Source of the DNA: JANQIO01 sp043513815
GTDB taxonomy: Bacteria > Pseudomonadota > Gammaproteobacteria > Pseudomonadales > Halieaceae
Length of the DNA: 64,000 nt
Reading direction: 5' to 3'
NCBI GenBank assembly: GCA_043513815.1
Contig: CP121313.1
Location: 2,170,001 to 2,234,000, forward strand
The notes under the pieces were generated by a model. The model was not told where the DNA came from. It saw nothing but the letters and a program-made list of their open reading frames with translations, and made no database searches. Every line of letters begins with the position of its first letter. Positions within the stretch are counted from its first letter, which is position 1. The translations under genes were made by a program, and so were the position numbers. Positions 32,468 through 42,486 of this stretch are shown here, one piece after another.

Positions 32468-33801
32468 GTGCGCAAATCTCTGCTCCGGCGCTCTCTGGCG
32501 TATCTCAAGCGTTTCGCTGTAACAGAGCATCGAAGCTGGTAGTAGCGCTGCTACTCGCTTTGGCGTTTCCCAGCTTCGCTAATGCGGCACAAAGCTCAGT
32601 CCTGTCGCTAGAGTCGGCTCGAGAAAAGGCATTGGCTGACAATCCCGGGCTGGCAGAGATGCAGGCTCGCTATGAAGCGTTGAGCGAAATTGCACCGCAA
32701 AAGTCTTCATTGCCCGATCCGATAGTGAGTTTTGGTGCCATGAATTTTCCCTGGGACGATTTCGATCGTAATCAGGAGAACATGACCCAGCTTCAAGTCG
32801 GTGTAAGCCAGATGTTCCCTTACCCGGGGAAGCTTGGTTTACGTGAAGATATTGCGCTGTTTGAAGCCCAGGCGGCTCTGCACTCCGTCGATGAAATGCG
32901 TCTGAATCTTGACATGAACGTCTCCGTGACCTGGTGGGAAATATACTACCTCGATCGGTCCCTGGAGACGGTCAGCAGAAATCAATCTCTACTGCGCCAG
33001 TTTGTCGAAGTAGCCAAAACCAAATATGAAGTAGGAAAAGGTTTGCAACAGGATGTCTTGTTGGCTCAGTTGGAACTTTCGAAGCTGTTTGACCAGGAAA
33101 TACGAATACAGGCCATGCGTGATCAACGCGAGATTCGGCTGAACTTGCTCATGGGAACATCTCCAGACAACTCGTTAACGCTAACAACCATGGCAGGGAT
33201 CAGTTCAAATTTACTAGCTGAAGAGGGCATTCTTTATAGACGAGCAGAGATATCGCGCCCGGTACTGGATGCTCAACGCGCCTCAATTAAGGCTTCTGAA
33301 TCAAGACTAGAGCTGGCAAAGAAGGACTACTATCCAGATTTCAAAGTGGGCGTCACCTATGGTAACCGTGACGAGAACGACTTTGGACGCTCACGCCAGG
33401 ATTTCCTGTCGGTGATGCTCAGTGTCAACATCCCTCTCTACGCAGGTACGAAACAAGATAAAGCAGTGCAGCAACGCTCTAAGGAGCTCGCCAGGTCACA
33501 GTTTGCGCTAACTGATCAACGCAATCTGGTTCTTTCCGCGATATCCATGGCGACCACAGATCACGGGCGTGCAACAGAGCAGTTAACGCTCTTCGATCAA
33601 GGAATTATTCCTCAGGCACGGCAAACCGTGGAGTCGATGTTGGCTGGATACCAAGTAGGTGAAGTGGATTTTTTAAACCTGGTCCGATCACAAGTAACGC
33701 TGCTCAATTATGAATTGCAGTACTGGAAATCCTTTACAGAAGTTAATCAGTCAGTAGCCCGGCTTAAGGCAGCCGTAGGCGAGGAGAATATCTATGAATA
33801 A
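32464..33801 (+). CDS. TolC-type outer-membrane channel, CusC/CzcC-like
   Basis: 445 residues from the ATG at 32464, which overlaps the previous stop. A signal sequence (LVVALLLALAFPSFANA) is followed by two long helical repeats of the outer-membrane factor family (e.g. LADNPGLAEMQARYEALSE, TWWEIYYLDRSLETV, RQTVESMLAGYQVGEVDFLNL). It forms the outer-membrane duct for the RND pump encoded by the next two genes. The frame upstream to 32431 is not needed. It is followed by the adaptor with an 8-base overlap. Confidence 0.9.
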   Translation: MSAQISAPALSGVSQAFRCNRASKLVVALLLALAFPSFANAAQSSVLSLESAREKALADNPGLAEMQARYEALSEIAPQKSSLPDPIVSFGAMNFPWDDFDRNQENMTQLQVGVSQMFPYPGKLGLREDIALFEAQAALHSVDEMRLNLDMNVSVTWWEIYYLDRSLETVSRNQSLLRQFVEVAKTKYEVGKGLQQDVLLAQLELSKLFDQEIRIQAMRDQREIRLNLLMGTSPDNSLTLTTMAGISSNLLAEEGILYRRAEISRPVLDAQRASIKASESRLELAKKDYYPDFKVGVTYGNRDENDFGRSRQDFLSVMLSVNIPLYAGTKQDKAVQQRSKELARSQFALTDQRNLVLSAISMATTDHGRATEQLTLFDQGIIPQARQTVESMLAGYQVGEVDFLNLVRSQVTLLNYELQYWKSFTEVNQSVARLKAAVGEENIYE

Positions 33802-35401
33802 GGGAACTATTCTGCTTGGGATAGCAGGCCTTGCCGTTGGTTTGATGTCGGGGTACGTCTTATTCAGCCCCGGAAATGAAACCGCAGCGTCTTTAGAGGC
33901 ATCAGCTAAGCAGCCGCTCTTTTATCGAAGTCCGATGAATCCTGAGGTGACATCTCCCGTTCCTGCCAAGGACTCTATGGGCATGGATTATGTGCCTGTC
34001 TACGCTGAGACCCCTACGGCGGAAAGGAAAATTCTCTTCTACCGCAATCCCATGAACCCTTCTGTAACGTCCCCCGTACCGGCAACGGACTCCATGGGCA
34101 TGGATTATGTCCCTGTTTATGCTGATGGGGATGCCGAAGCAGTGGTAGGCACGGTAAAGATTGATCCCGTTATTCGGAACAATATTGGGTTGCGTACCGC
34201 GGTCGCTGAATTAAAGGCTATGAGCCGCACCATCCGCGCTGTTGGTCGGGTCGACTACGATGAAGAAAAGTTGGTTCGCCTACATCCCAAAGTTGACGGG
34301 TGGATTCGACAGATCCGAGTGGATAAAACAGGACAGCCTGTAGAGAACGATGAAATATTGCTAAGCATCTATTCCCCCAAACTTGTGTCGACCCAACAGG
34401 AATACCTACTCGCGTTGAAAAACCTCGACGCCCTCAAGCACAGCCCGTTCGATGACATCAGAGAAGGTGCGGAAGCACTTGCCCGGAGTTCACGTGAGCG
34501 CTTGGTATTGCTCGATGTACCGGAGCACCAGATCGTGGAGCTAGAGGAGACTCTTCAAGTTAAGGAAAGCCTTCATATTCACGCACCTTCAGGTGGAACT
34601 GTTCTAAAGATTGGCGCTCGCCAAGATCAATATGTCACTCCAGGAACTCAGCTCTATCTAATTGCCGATCTCAGTAAGGTTTGGGTGTACGCAGATATCT
34701 ATGAATATGAACTACCTTGGGTTCAAGTCGGCGACCGGGTAGAGATGTCTCTTGCAAGCTCGCCTGGACGCACCTTCGAAGGACAAATCTCGTATATCTA
34801 TCCTTATGCTGAGGCAAAAACCCGAACAACGAAGGTTCGCCTCGTCTTCGACAATCCTGATCTTCTCCTGCGCCCCGAGATGTTTGCCGAGGTATCTATC
34901 AAAGCAGCCGAGCAGCCTGACCAGGTGGTAGTTCCATCCGAAGCCGTGGTGCGATCAGGTGACTACGATCAAATATTCGTGGTAACGCCTGGAGGTAAGT
35001 TCGAACCACGAAAAGTAAGGCTCGGTATCGAATCGAGTGGAGAGGTAGCTGTGCTCAGTGGTGTCGAGCGCGGCGAGAACGTTGTGGTGTCTGCCCAGTT
35101 CCTCATCGACTCGGAGTCAAAGCTCCGTGAAGCAACGGCCAAGATGATGGATCCCGGCATTGAGAGTACGGAAACTTCCAGGGATGGATATGAAGCAATG
35201 GATATCTCTCATGGCTCGATGGGGTCAATGGACGATTCGATGAATATGGAACACGAATCGCATGAGCCGTCTGATCACTCAGAGAACGGTGGCATGTCTC
35301 ACGAGATGCCCGATCAGTCAGATCACAGCGGATCGTCTCACGAGATGCCTGAGGAAGCTGGTCACAGCAGCAAGTCTCATGAGGATATGAATCATGATTA
35401 A
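33794..35401 (+). CDS. Periplasmic adaptor of copper/silver RND pump, CusB-like
   Basis: 535 residues. An N-terminal membrane/signal helix is followed by two near-identical heavy-metal-binding units (FYRSPMNP...DSMGMDYVPVY at ~43-70, FYRNPMNP...DSMGMDYVPVY at ~82-108). The adaptor core follows: VDGWIRQIRV barrel, a helical hairpin (~205-250), a lipoyl part and beta-barrel to ~440. The C-terminal ~80 residues are rich in Met, His, Ser with repeated SHEMP, unlike the E. coli CusB, and likely bind copper or silver. It overlaps cusC-like and cusA-like genes, so translation is coupled. Confidence 0.9.
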   Translation: MNKGTILLGIAGLAVGLMSGYVLFSPGNETAASLEASAKQPLFYRSPMNPEVTSPVPAKDSMGMDYVPVYAETPTAERKILFYRNPMNPSVTSPVPATDSMGMDYVPVYADGDAEAVVGTVKIDPVIRNNIGLRTAVAELKAMSRTIRAVGRVDYDEEKLVRLHPKVDGWIRQIRVDKTGQPVENDEILLSIYSPKLVSTQQEYLLALKNLDALKHSPFDDIREGAEALARSSRERLVLLDVPEHQIVELEETLQVKESLHIHAPSGGTVLKIGARQDQYVTPGTQLYLIADLSKVWVYADIYEYELPWVQVGDRVEMSLASSPGRTFEGQISYIYPYAEAKTRTTKVRLVFDNPDLLLRPEMFAEVSIKAAEQPDQVVVPSEAVVRSGDYDQIFVVTPGGKFEPRKVRLGIESSGEVAVLSGVERGENVVVSAQFLIDSESKLREATAKMMDPGIESTETSRDGYEAMDISHGSMGSMDDSMNMEHESHEPSDHSENGGMSHEMPDQSDHSGSSHEMPEEAGHSSKSHEDMNHD

Positions 35402-38400
35402 GTGGATTATTGATGCCGCTCTCAAAGATCGCCTCATGGTTATCTTGGCTACCGTGATTGTGGCCGTAGTGGGGTATTTCTCTTATGCGAATGCTCCCTT
35501 GGACGCGATACCTGACCTGTCGGATGTGCAAGTCATCGTGCTAACAGAGTACCCAGGACAGTCTCCACAAGTAGTAGAGGATCAGGTCACATACCCCTTA
35601 ACAACCTCAATGTTAGCTGTACCTAAGACCAAGGTAGTGCGTGGTTACTCGTTCTTCGGCCTGTCATTTGTTTACATCATATTCGAAGACAACACCGACA
35701 TGTACTGGGCTCGGTCGCGAGTGCTTGAGTCATTGAACTACGTTAGCGGCCGTTTACCACCGGGAATCACGCCCACTTTGGGGCCAGACGCCACTGGAGT
35801 CGGCTGGATCTATGAATACGCACTGGTAGATCGTAGCGGCAAGCATGATCTATCCGATTTGCGTTCGATTCAGGACTGGTACTTGCGATACCCATTACAA
35901 ACGGTTGCTGGAGTAGCTGAAGTGGCGTCGGTAGGTGGGTTTGTAAAGCAGTATCAGATCGAAGTCGATCCTAATGCCTTACTCCGTTATGACATTCCAC
36001 TTAACAAAGTAAAGATGGCGATAAAGCAATCGAACAATGATGTTGGTGGGCGTTTGATAGAAATGGCGGAAACGGAGTACATGGTCCGGGGGCGTGGCTA
36101 CATTACTTCAGTGGAGGACATCAACAAGATACCGGTTGCTGTGGATCATTCTGGTACACCTGTGCGGATAAAGGATGTTGCTCATGTCCAAATTGGGCCA
36201 GAGCTGCGACGGGGCTTAGTGGATCTTAACGGCGAAGGGGAGGTGGCCGGCGGTGTAGTGATAATGCGTTTCGGCGAGAACGCACTGGCAACAATTCGTG
36301 GAGTGAGGGAAAAACTTGAGGAACTCAAGGGCGGCTTGCCTGAAGGTGTTGAAATCGTACCAGTCTACGATCGTGGTGATCTGATCGAGCGCGCAGTCGA
36401 CAGTCTGAATACTTCACTGCTCCAAGAACTCGTTATCGTGAGTCTGGTAGTCATTCTGTTTCTGCTGCATGCGCGCAGCGCCTTCGTCGCAATCATTACC
36501 TTGCCACTAGGCATCCTGATGGCATTTATTGTCATGCGTTTTCAAGGCTTGAACGCCAATATCATGTCCCTCGGCGGTATTGCGATAACGATCGGGACAA
36601 TGGTCGACGGCGCTATCGTGATGGTTGAAAACGGGCACAAACACCTGGCGCAAGCTGCGGAAGAAAAAGGCGCCGACCTTGCCAACGATGAGCGCTGGGC
36701 AGCGATTGGCCGGTCCTGTCGAGAGGTTGGGCCAGCTCTATTTTTCTCGCTACTGGTTATCACTGTGTCTTTTCTGCCGATCTTTACGATGCAGGCTCAA
36801 GAAGGGCGGCTATTCAGCCCACTCGCCTTCACTGCAACCTATGCCATGGCGGCGGCGGCCATCCTTTCAGTCACGCTTGTTCCTGTCATGATGGGCTACT
36901 TCCTGCGTGGGAAAATCATCGCGGAACACAAAAACCCGCTTAACCGACTGCTCCACGCGGTACATACACCGACACTACGCTTGGCAATGAAGCACCGAGC
37001 AGTGACCATCGCACTTGCCTTGGCTCTTCTTGGTGCCACTGCGTTCCCCTACAGTCAGCTTGGTAGCGAGTTTATGCCACCTCTGGATGAGGGCGACATT
37101 CTCTATATGCCCACAACGTTTCCAGGCATTTCCATTACCAAGGCCAAGGAGCTACTACAGCAGACCGACAGAATTTTGGGAACGTTTCCTGAAGTGCATC
37201 ACGTGTTTGGCAAGGTAGGGCGTGCAGAAACGGCCACTGACTCTGCACCTCTTTCCATGATGGAAACAACCATCAGGTTGAAGCCAAAGGAAGACTGGCC
37301 AGATCCAACTAAAACTACTCAGGAACTCATGCAGGAAATGGACAAAGCCATCCAATTTCCTGGCGTGGCGAATGCGTGGACTATGCCGATCAAGACACGT
37401 ATAGACATGCTTTCAACCGGTATCAAGACACCGATTGGCATCAAGGTCTCCGGGCCTGATCTGACGACGCTTCAAGTCATTTCTGAAGAGATCGAGCGCG
37501 CCATGAAAACTATACCCGAAACACTTTCTGCATTTGGTGATAGGGCTGTAGGCGGCTACTACCTGGACTTCGATATCGACCGAGAAAATGCCGCACGGTA
37601 TGGGTTAACAGTTGGCCATGTGCAGGACGTGATTAAGAGTGCAATTGGCGGCATGAATGTTACCCAGACGGTCGAAGGGTTAGAGCGATACCCGGTAAAC
37701 TTACGCTATCCACGAGCGTTACGAGCGGATAGAGAGAGTCTGGAGAGAGTCTTGATTCCCACGCCAATGGGGCAGCAGATACCACTCGCCTTGGTCGCGG
37801 ACATCAAGTACCGGCGTGGTCCTCCAGTAGTCAAAAGCGAGGATGCGCGGCCCAATGCCTGGATCTACGTTGATATTTCAAGCTCTGATATCGGCGGCTT
37901 CGTCAGCAAAGCAAAAGAAGTTGTTGCCGAGCAAGTAAATCTGCCACCTGGATATACGCTAACGTGGTCGGGACAGTTCGAGTACATGGAGCGCGCCGCA
38001 AAGCGCCTAAGCATTGTCGCCCCAGCGACGCTTCTGATTATTTTCCTGTTGCTCTATCTCAACTTTAGGAATGTGATCGAGCCGGTTGTTGTCATGGTCT
38101 CAATTCCTTTTGGATTGGTGGGAGGCCTTTGGTTGATCTACTTGAATGACTACAACATGTCGGTTGCTGTTGCCGTTGGCTTTATTGCACTAGCGGGCAT
38201 GGCCGCAGAGATTGGTGTACTTGTTCTCAGTTTTATCGACGAGGAAGTTAGACAACTAAGGGGAAAAGCAAGCGGGCCTCTGACACTGAATGTCATTAAG
38301 GACGGCGTTGTGGCTGCAACAGGTCGCCGTGTTCGGCCGGTTGTCATGACCGCGGTCTCAACAATGGCAGGATTGGTTCCCATAATGCTCAGTTCGGGAA

Positions 38401-38555
38401 CCGGATCTGATGTTACACATCGGATCGCTGCACCCATGTTAGGTGGCATGTTGACAGTACTGATTCTAAATCTGCTTGTTCTACCTGTGATCTATAGCTT
38501 AGTGCTGCAATGGCAAGAAAGAGGAAAGGGGGAAGCCCATGAATCAATCGCATGA
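35394..38555 (+). CDS. Heavy-metal efflux RND transporter, CusA-like
   Basis: 1053 residues, typical of HME-RND pumps. The first transmembrane helix and periplasmic domains are followed by the large 12-helix scheme; conserved parts include DAIPDLSDVQVIVLTEYPGQSP, TIGTMVDGAIVMVEN and PPLDEGDILYMPTTFPG. The substrate group, with Met-lined copper/silver path (CusA-like) rather than Czc, is suggested by the adaptor's Met-rich units and neighbouring copA; not certain. It exports Cu(I)/Ag(I) from periplasm or cytoplasm across the outer membrane using the proton gradient. It overlaps the CopA-type gene by 17 bases. Confidence 0.92.
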   Translation: MIKWIIDAALKDRLMVILATVIVAVVGYFSYANAPLDAIPDLSDVQVIVLTEYPGQSPQVVEDQVTYPLTTSMLAVPKTKVVRGYSFFGLSFVYIIFEDNTDMYWARSRVLESLNYVSGRLPPGITPTLGPDATGVGWIYEYALVDRSGKHDLSDLRSIQDWYLRYPLQTVAGVAEVASVGGFVKQYQIEVDPNALLRYDIPLNKVKMAIKQSNNDVGGRLIEMAETEYMVRGRGYITSVEDINKIPVAVDHSGTPVRIKDVAHVQIGPELRRGLVDLNGEGEVAGGVVIMRFGENALATIRGVREKLEELKGGLPEGVEIVPVYDRGDLIERAVDSLNTSLLQELVIVSLVVILFLLHARSAFVAIITLPLGILMAFIVMRFQGLNANIMSLGGIAITIGTMVDGAIVMVENGHKHLAQAAEEKGADLANDERWAAIGRSCREVGPALFFSLLVITVSFLPIFTMQAQEGRLFSPLAFTATYAMAAAAILSVTLVPVMMGYFLRGKIIAEHKNPLNRLLHAVHTPTLRLAMKHRAVTIALALALLGATAFPYSQLGSEFMPPLDEGDILYMPTTFPGISITKAKELLQQTDRILGTFPEVHHVFGKVGRAETATDSAPLSMMETTIRLKPKEDWPDPTKTTQELMQEMDKAIQFPGVANAWTMPIKTRIDMLSTGIKTPIGIKVSGPDLTTLQVISEEIERAMKTIPETLSAFGDRAVGGYYLDFDIDRENAARYGLTVGHVQDVIKSAIGGMNVTQTVEGLERYPVNLRYPRALRADRESLERVLIPTPMGQQIPLALVADIKYRRGPPVVKSEDARPNAWIYVDISSSDIGGFVSKAKEVVAEQVNLPPGYTLTWSGQFEYMERAAKRLSIVAPATLLIIFLLLYLNFRNVIEPVVVMVSIPFGLVGGLWLIYLNDYNMSVAVAVGFIALAGMAAEIGVLVLSFIDEEVRQLRGKASGPLTLNVIKDGVVAATGRRVRPVVMTAVSTMAGLVPIMLSSGTGSDVTHRIAAPMLGGMLTVLILNLLVLPVIYSLVLQWQERGKGEAHESIA

Positions 38556-40845
38556 ACATCGGCAAACTGATCGAAATACAGAAGAGTTGATCGAAACGGA
38601 GCTCTCCATTAGCGGAGCCAGCTGCGCGAGTTGCGTTCAAAAGATCGAGAATGCTCTCATGGCCGTTCCAGGTGTTCACTCAGCTGAGATGAACTTCGCC
38701 GACCACTCAGCAACCGTCAAGGCTGACTCCGATGTCGCTAATCTCGTACTCGCGGTTGAACGAGCAGGTTATGGGGCGGTGGTTATTCCTAGGGAGAGTA
38801 GGACAGAAGTGATGGCTGCCAAAGAGGAAGCTGACTGGGCATACTACAAGCGCCTATTGCGTGACACATACGTCGCTCTCGGACTAGGCGTTCCACTAAT
38901 GGTCTATGGCTTGATGGGTGGACCTATGACCGTAGGGACATCCGGCGAGAGAGTCGCGTGGCTTATCGTGGGCATCGCTACTTTCTCTGTCATGCTGTTC
39001 TCCGGCCGGCACTTTTATGTCGGCGCCTGGGCTTCCTTCAAGAATCACACTGCGAACATGGACACGCTCATCGCGCTTGGTACGGGTACCGCGTGGGTCT
39101 ACTCAATGGTTGTCGTGTTTATGCCTTCTGTCGTACCAGAAATGGCACGTCACGTTTACTTCGAGGCTACGGCGATGATTATCGGTCTAATCAACCTGGG
39201 TCTCGCGCTTGAAGTTAAGGCGCGAGGGAAGACGTCCGAGGCTATTAAGCGCCTGATCGGCCTCCAGCCGAAACACGCGCGTGTTATTCGACCTGAGGGT
39301 GAGCTAGATATTCCCATTGAAGACGTCATAGAAGGGGATCAGGTGAGAGTGCGTCCGGGAGAGAAGGTGCCAGTGGACGGTGTTGTTGTTGAAGGGCAAT
39401 CAACAATTGATGAATCCATGTTGACTGGTGAGCCCATGCCCGTAGCGAAGAAGGAACTGGACGAAGTGGTCGCCGGAACGATAAATAAGACCGGGACCAT
39501 TGTTTTTCGTGCCACCCGAGTTGGCGCAGAAACGGCATTAGCCCAAATTATTAGCATGGTAAAGAGAGCTCAGAACTCCAAGCCACCTATAGCACGTTTG
39601 GCTGACTCCATATCTTCCTACTTCGTCCCTACTGTAATGATCATCTCGGTGCTGGCCGCACTTGCGTGGCTTAATTTCGGCCCGGATCCTGCCGTGGCAT
39701 TCGCCGTCGTTTCAGCTACAACTGTACTGATCATTGCCTGTCCGTGCGCGCTTGGTTTGGCAACACCGATGTCAGTCATGGTTGGCGTAGGGAAGGCGGC
39801 GGAGGCGGGCGTTCTGATCCGTAACGGGGAGGCGCTTCAGTCGGCATCCAAGCTAACTGCGATGGTACTGGACAAGACTGGCACCATTACTATGGGTGCC
39901 CCGCGAGTTACCGATGTGTTAATGATCGCGGATTTCACCGAAGACGAAGTGCTTAGAATGGCAGCCAGTCTTGAGGCTGGCTCAGAACACCCCTTAGCTC
40001 AAGCCATTGTCGACTCCGCTAATGACCGCAGTTTACTTATGGAGCCTGTAGTGGAGTTCCAGGCACTTTCAGGTATGGGCGTGTCGGGCAGAATCTCTGA
40101 AATGGAGGTCCTGCTCGGGAACGAAAGGATGATGAGGGAGCTCGGTGTGGCGGTAGATGAGCATGTGGGCACTGCACAAGGATTGGCGAGCCAGGCCAAG
40201 ACCCCCATGTACTTTGCAGTGAATGGTGCTCTAGCGGCGATCATCGCTGTTTCTGACCCGATCAAGGATGACTCGATAGCGGCTCTTCAGCGCCTTAAAG
40301 ACGACGGGGTCAGAGTAATTATGTTGACGGGAGACAACAAAGCTACGGCTGAGGCGGTCGCTCAAAAGGTGGGAATACAAGAATTCTTCGCCCAAGTGAT
40401 GCCAGAAGATAAGGCTGACAAGGTTGCGCAGCTTCAAAAAGAGGGCGAAGTCGTAGGTATGACCGGCGATGGAATCAACGATGCACCCGCACTGGCCCTT
40501 GCTGATGTTGGCTTTGCTATAGGCACCGGCACGGACGTGGCGATAGAGAGCGCGGATATCACACTCATGCGTGGCTCGTTGCACGGCCTTGCCGACGCCA
40601 TCGAAGTGAGCAAAGCCACGCTCAGAAACATTAGGCAGAATCTATTCGGGGCATTCTTCTATAACGCCGCCGGGGTTCCAGTTGCGGCCGGCATTCTCTA
40701 CCCCTTTTTTGGTTTGTTACTCAACCCCGTTATTGCTGGTGGCGCCATGGCACTTTCGTCATTGACGGTCGTTAGCAATGCCAATCGCCTGCGACTATTC
40801 AAGCCTGGCGATGCAACGCGCTCTCTTGAAGGAGGTGCCCAATGA
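38539..40845 (+). CDS. copA: Copper-translocating P1B-type ATPase CopA
   Basis: 768 residues. One N-terminal HMA domain has the metal site GASCASC. Then TGE (LTGEPMP), the transmembrane metal site CPC in IIACPCALG (~402-404), the phosphorylated Asp in DKTGT (~445), and GDGINDAPALALA are all present. The later helices end in the P1B-1 Cu(I) signatures (YNAAGVP and MALSSLTVVSNANRL). It pumps Cu(I) or Ag(I) out of the cytoplasm. Between the RND operon and a cupredoxin, so it hands copper to the periplasmic steps. Confidence 0.95.
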   Translation: MNQSHEHRQTDRNTEELIETELSISGASCASCVQKIENALMAVPGVHSAEMNFADHSATVKADSDVANLVLAVERAGYGAVVIPRESRTEVMAAKEEADWAYYKRLLRDTYVALGLGVPLMVYGLMGGPMTVGTSGERVAWLIVGIATFSVMLFSGRHFYVGAWASFKNHTANMDTLIALGTGTAWVYSMVVVFMPSVVPEMARHVYFEATAMIIGLINLGLALEVKARGKTSEAIKRLIGLQPKHARVIRPEGELDIPIEDVIEGDQVRVRPGEKVPVDGVVVEGQSTIDESMLTGEPMPVAKKELDEVVAGTINKTGTIVFRATRVGAETALAQIISMVKRAQNSKPPIARLADSISSYFVPTVMIISVLAALAWLNFGPDPAVAFAVVSATTVLIIACPCALGLATPMSVMVGVGKAAEAGVLIRNGEALQSASKLTAMVLDKTGTITMGAPRVTDVLMIADFTEDEVLRMAASLEAGSEHPLAQAIVDSANDRSLLMEPVVEFQALSGMGVSGRISEMEVLLGNERMMRELGVAVDEHVGTAQGLASQAKTPMYFAVNGALAAIIAVSDPIKDDSIAALQRLKDDGVRVIMLTGDNKATAEAVAQKVGIQEFFAQVMPEDKADKVAQLQKEGEVVGMTGDGINDAPALALADVGFAIGTGTDVAIESADITLMRGSLHGLADAIEVSKATLRNIRQNLFGAFFYNAAGVPVAAGILYPFFGLLLNPVIAGGAMALSSLTVVSNANRLRLFKPGDATRSLEGGAQ

Positions 40846-41213
40846 TTATGGCCAATAGTATCGGGCTGCTCATAATTGGACTTATTGTCTGGTGGTTCTG
40901 GTTTTACAAAGTAAACGAGATCGCTTTGCAATCAGATAGGCAGCACATAGAGGTAGCTAATGGCACCTATAGGCCATCGCGTATCACAGCCCCTGCAAAT
41001 ACTGCGATTACCCTCGTTTTCTTACGAGACGATGAATCGCCTTGCTCAGAGACTGTCCTTTTTCCCGAGCTTGAGATTAGTGCTCAGCTTGCGCAGGGGG
41101 AACTCACATCAGTGGAAATCCCCCCGCTGATGCCTGGCTCATATTCATTTCAATGCCAGATGAAGATGTACCAGGGAACGCTACTAGTAAAGGAGAAGAC
41201 TGATGAAAGTTAA
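40842..41213 (+). CDS. Membrane-anchored cupredoxin-domain protein
   Basis: 123 residues, overlapping copA by 4 bases (ATGA). A hydrophobic N-terminal anchor (residues 5-22) precedes a cupredoxin-like beta domain: EVANGTYRPSRITAPANTAI, then DESPCSETVLFP with Cys, and FQCQMKMYQGTLLV with Cys and Met. It lacks the full His-Cys-His-Met set of blue copper proteins, so it more likely binds copper as a chaperone than as an electron carrier. Co-translated with copA. Confidence 0.8.
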   Translation: MIMANSIGLLIIGLIVWWFWFYKVNEIALQSDRQHIEVANGTYRPSRITAPANTAITLVFLRDDESPCSETVLFPELEISAQLAQGELTSVEIPPLMPGSYSFQCQMKMYQGTLLVKEKTDES

Positions 41214-41478
41214 TGTACGCAGTTTGTCAATGGCCGTGGCTGTCGCGTTCGGCATCGCGTGGGTAGTGTGTAGTGTCATTGTTTTCTTGTTTCCACTGCA
41301 AAGTGCGGTAATGACGGCCTATATGCTGCATGTAGACCCTATGGACTTGGACTGGCAGCTAAGTATTACGAGCGTTTTATGCGGACTTGTGATGTGGTCG
41401 GTGATACCGGGAGCGATCGCGTGGCTTGCAGCAAAGACGTATAGCCGACTTCTACCGATTCGGCAACGGGAGGAGTGA
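41203..41478 (+). CDS. DUF5676-type membrane protein
   Basis: 91 residues, with its first 11 bases overlapping the cupredoxin gene. Three hydrophobic stretches (about 8-33, 50-74, with Gly/Pro breaks) are seen in a pattern like DUF5676, small proteins close to copper or silver resistance loci. The function is not known. It is followed by the DUF2933 gene after three bases. Confidence 0.65.
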   Translation: MKVNVRSLSMAVAVAFGIAWVVCSVIVFLFPLQSAVMTAYMLHVDPMDLDWQLSITSVLCGLVMWSVIPGAIAWLAAKTYSRLLPIRQREE

Positions 41479-41481
41479 GCT

Positions 41482-41772
41482 ATGACAGACCGATCCCCAG
41501 ACGACGCCAAGAACCTGTCTTCCAAGCGTCTGGCACTTTTTGGCTTGGCAGGTGCCGCAGCCTACTTCTCTTTAGTAGAGCATAGAGAGCACGTGCTCGT
41601 TTGGCTTCCATACCTCATTCTGCTCGCATGTCCTCTAATGCACATCATGATGCATAGACGTCATGGCACTGACGCCGGTATGCATGACAGAGACGTTGCC
41701 GAAGCGTACGAACGTGGTGTTGAGGAAGGTAAAGGGCAGACGGGCGGCCAGCGCAATGCCGATGACACCTAG
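41482..41772 (+). CDS. DUF2933-type membrane protein (first copy)
   Basis: 96 residues. The short core LVEHREHVLVWLPYLILLACPLMHIMMH is the DUF2933 signature, with one or two hydrophobic segments and a Cys/Met/His-containing loop at the end of the second. The soluble tail is charged (AEAYERGVEEG). Families like this lie in copper islands, role unknown. A second copy (47011) shows 60-70% identity over the core by eye. Last gene of the operon. Confidence 0.75.
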   Translation: MTDRSPDDAKNLSSKRLALFGLAGAAAYFSLVEHREHVLVWLPYLILLACPLMHIMMHRRHGTDAGMHDRDVAEAYERGVEEGKGQTGGQRNADDT

Positions 41773-41921
41773 AGCTATTGGTTCGCAAAGAAGGCGCCAT
41801 TGATTGAGCTTCCACGCAATGGGCAGACACCAGAGAACGTGCAGCGCAAAGTACGCTGGCACTATTTGATCACGTCGCGATTCGCAATAACGTAAATTTC
41901 ATAGATTTGAGAGGATTCATC

Positions 41922-42275
41922 ATGACTAAACAGTTTCTCGCACCAATTTCTGTTGCACTTATTTTTATAGGTGGGTGTTCAACCGCATCCACGCCCTCAG
42001 AGCACGATCACCGCACGCACAAGCTGGGAAGCGCAAGCACCATGGGCAGCAACCCATGCGCAGCCGGCATGTCCAGCAGTGGGAGCGAAAGTTGTCCCAA
42101 GACTTCTTCCGCCGTTCATGACCATGGGGATACGAAAGGAGTGGCGCAAGGTGCACCGACGCCTTCTGAACAGTGCGAAGCAGCCGTTCAGGAAAATTCA
42201 TCTACAGGATGCGTTAAGGATGCGGCAGGTACAGGCGCTCACAACCACGCTGCAAAAAAGGCCGCCGGTGGATAG
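41922..42275 (+). CDS. His-rich lipoprotein, unknown
   Basis: 117 residues from the ATG at 41922 with a typical lipoprotein signal (SVALIFIGGCS, Cys 19). The mature part is rich in His, Cys, Ser and Gly (EHDHRTHK, HDHGDTK, CAAGMSS, CPKTSS), so it probably binds metal at the envelope. No known family. The frame start at 41907 gives a poorer signal. It lies 149 bases after the DUF2933 gene. Confidence 0.6.
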   Translation: MTKQFLAPISVALIFIGGCSTASTPSEHDHRTHKLGSASTMGSNPCAAGMSSSGSESCPKTSSAVHDHGDTKGVAQGAPTPSEQCEAAVQENSSTGCVKDAAGTGAHNHAAKKAAGG

Positions 42276-42486
42276 GTAAGTGGTGTTCGGCTGCCATCTC
42301 GGGTTGCTACTGGGAGGGCGGCCGACGCTTTCAAGACTGTGACAACGAGCTTGAAGGCAATTTAAGAAGTGCTCGAGGCCACGAAAGCCGAAAAACGCTG
42401 TGGCTGAAATCTCGTGCGGTAACACGACACAGCATGGATATGGCGTAAATGACGAAACAACGCGCCAAACAGTGAGGAACGCAGAT

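Noticed and set aside
42400..42486. Upstream extension of the channel gene
   Set aside because: The extension has no membrane or family features, and a good ribosome site lies before the ATG at 42487.
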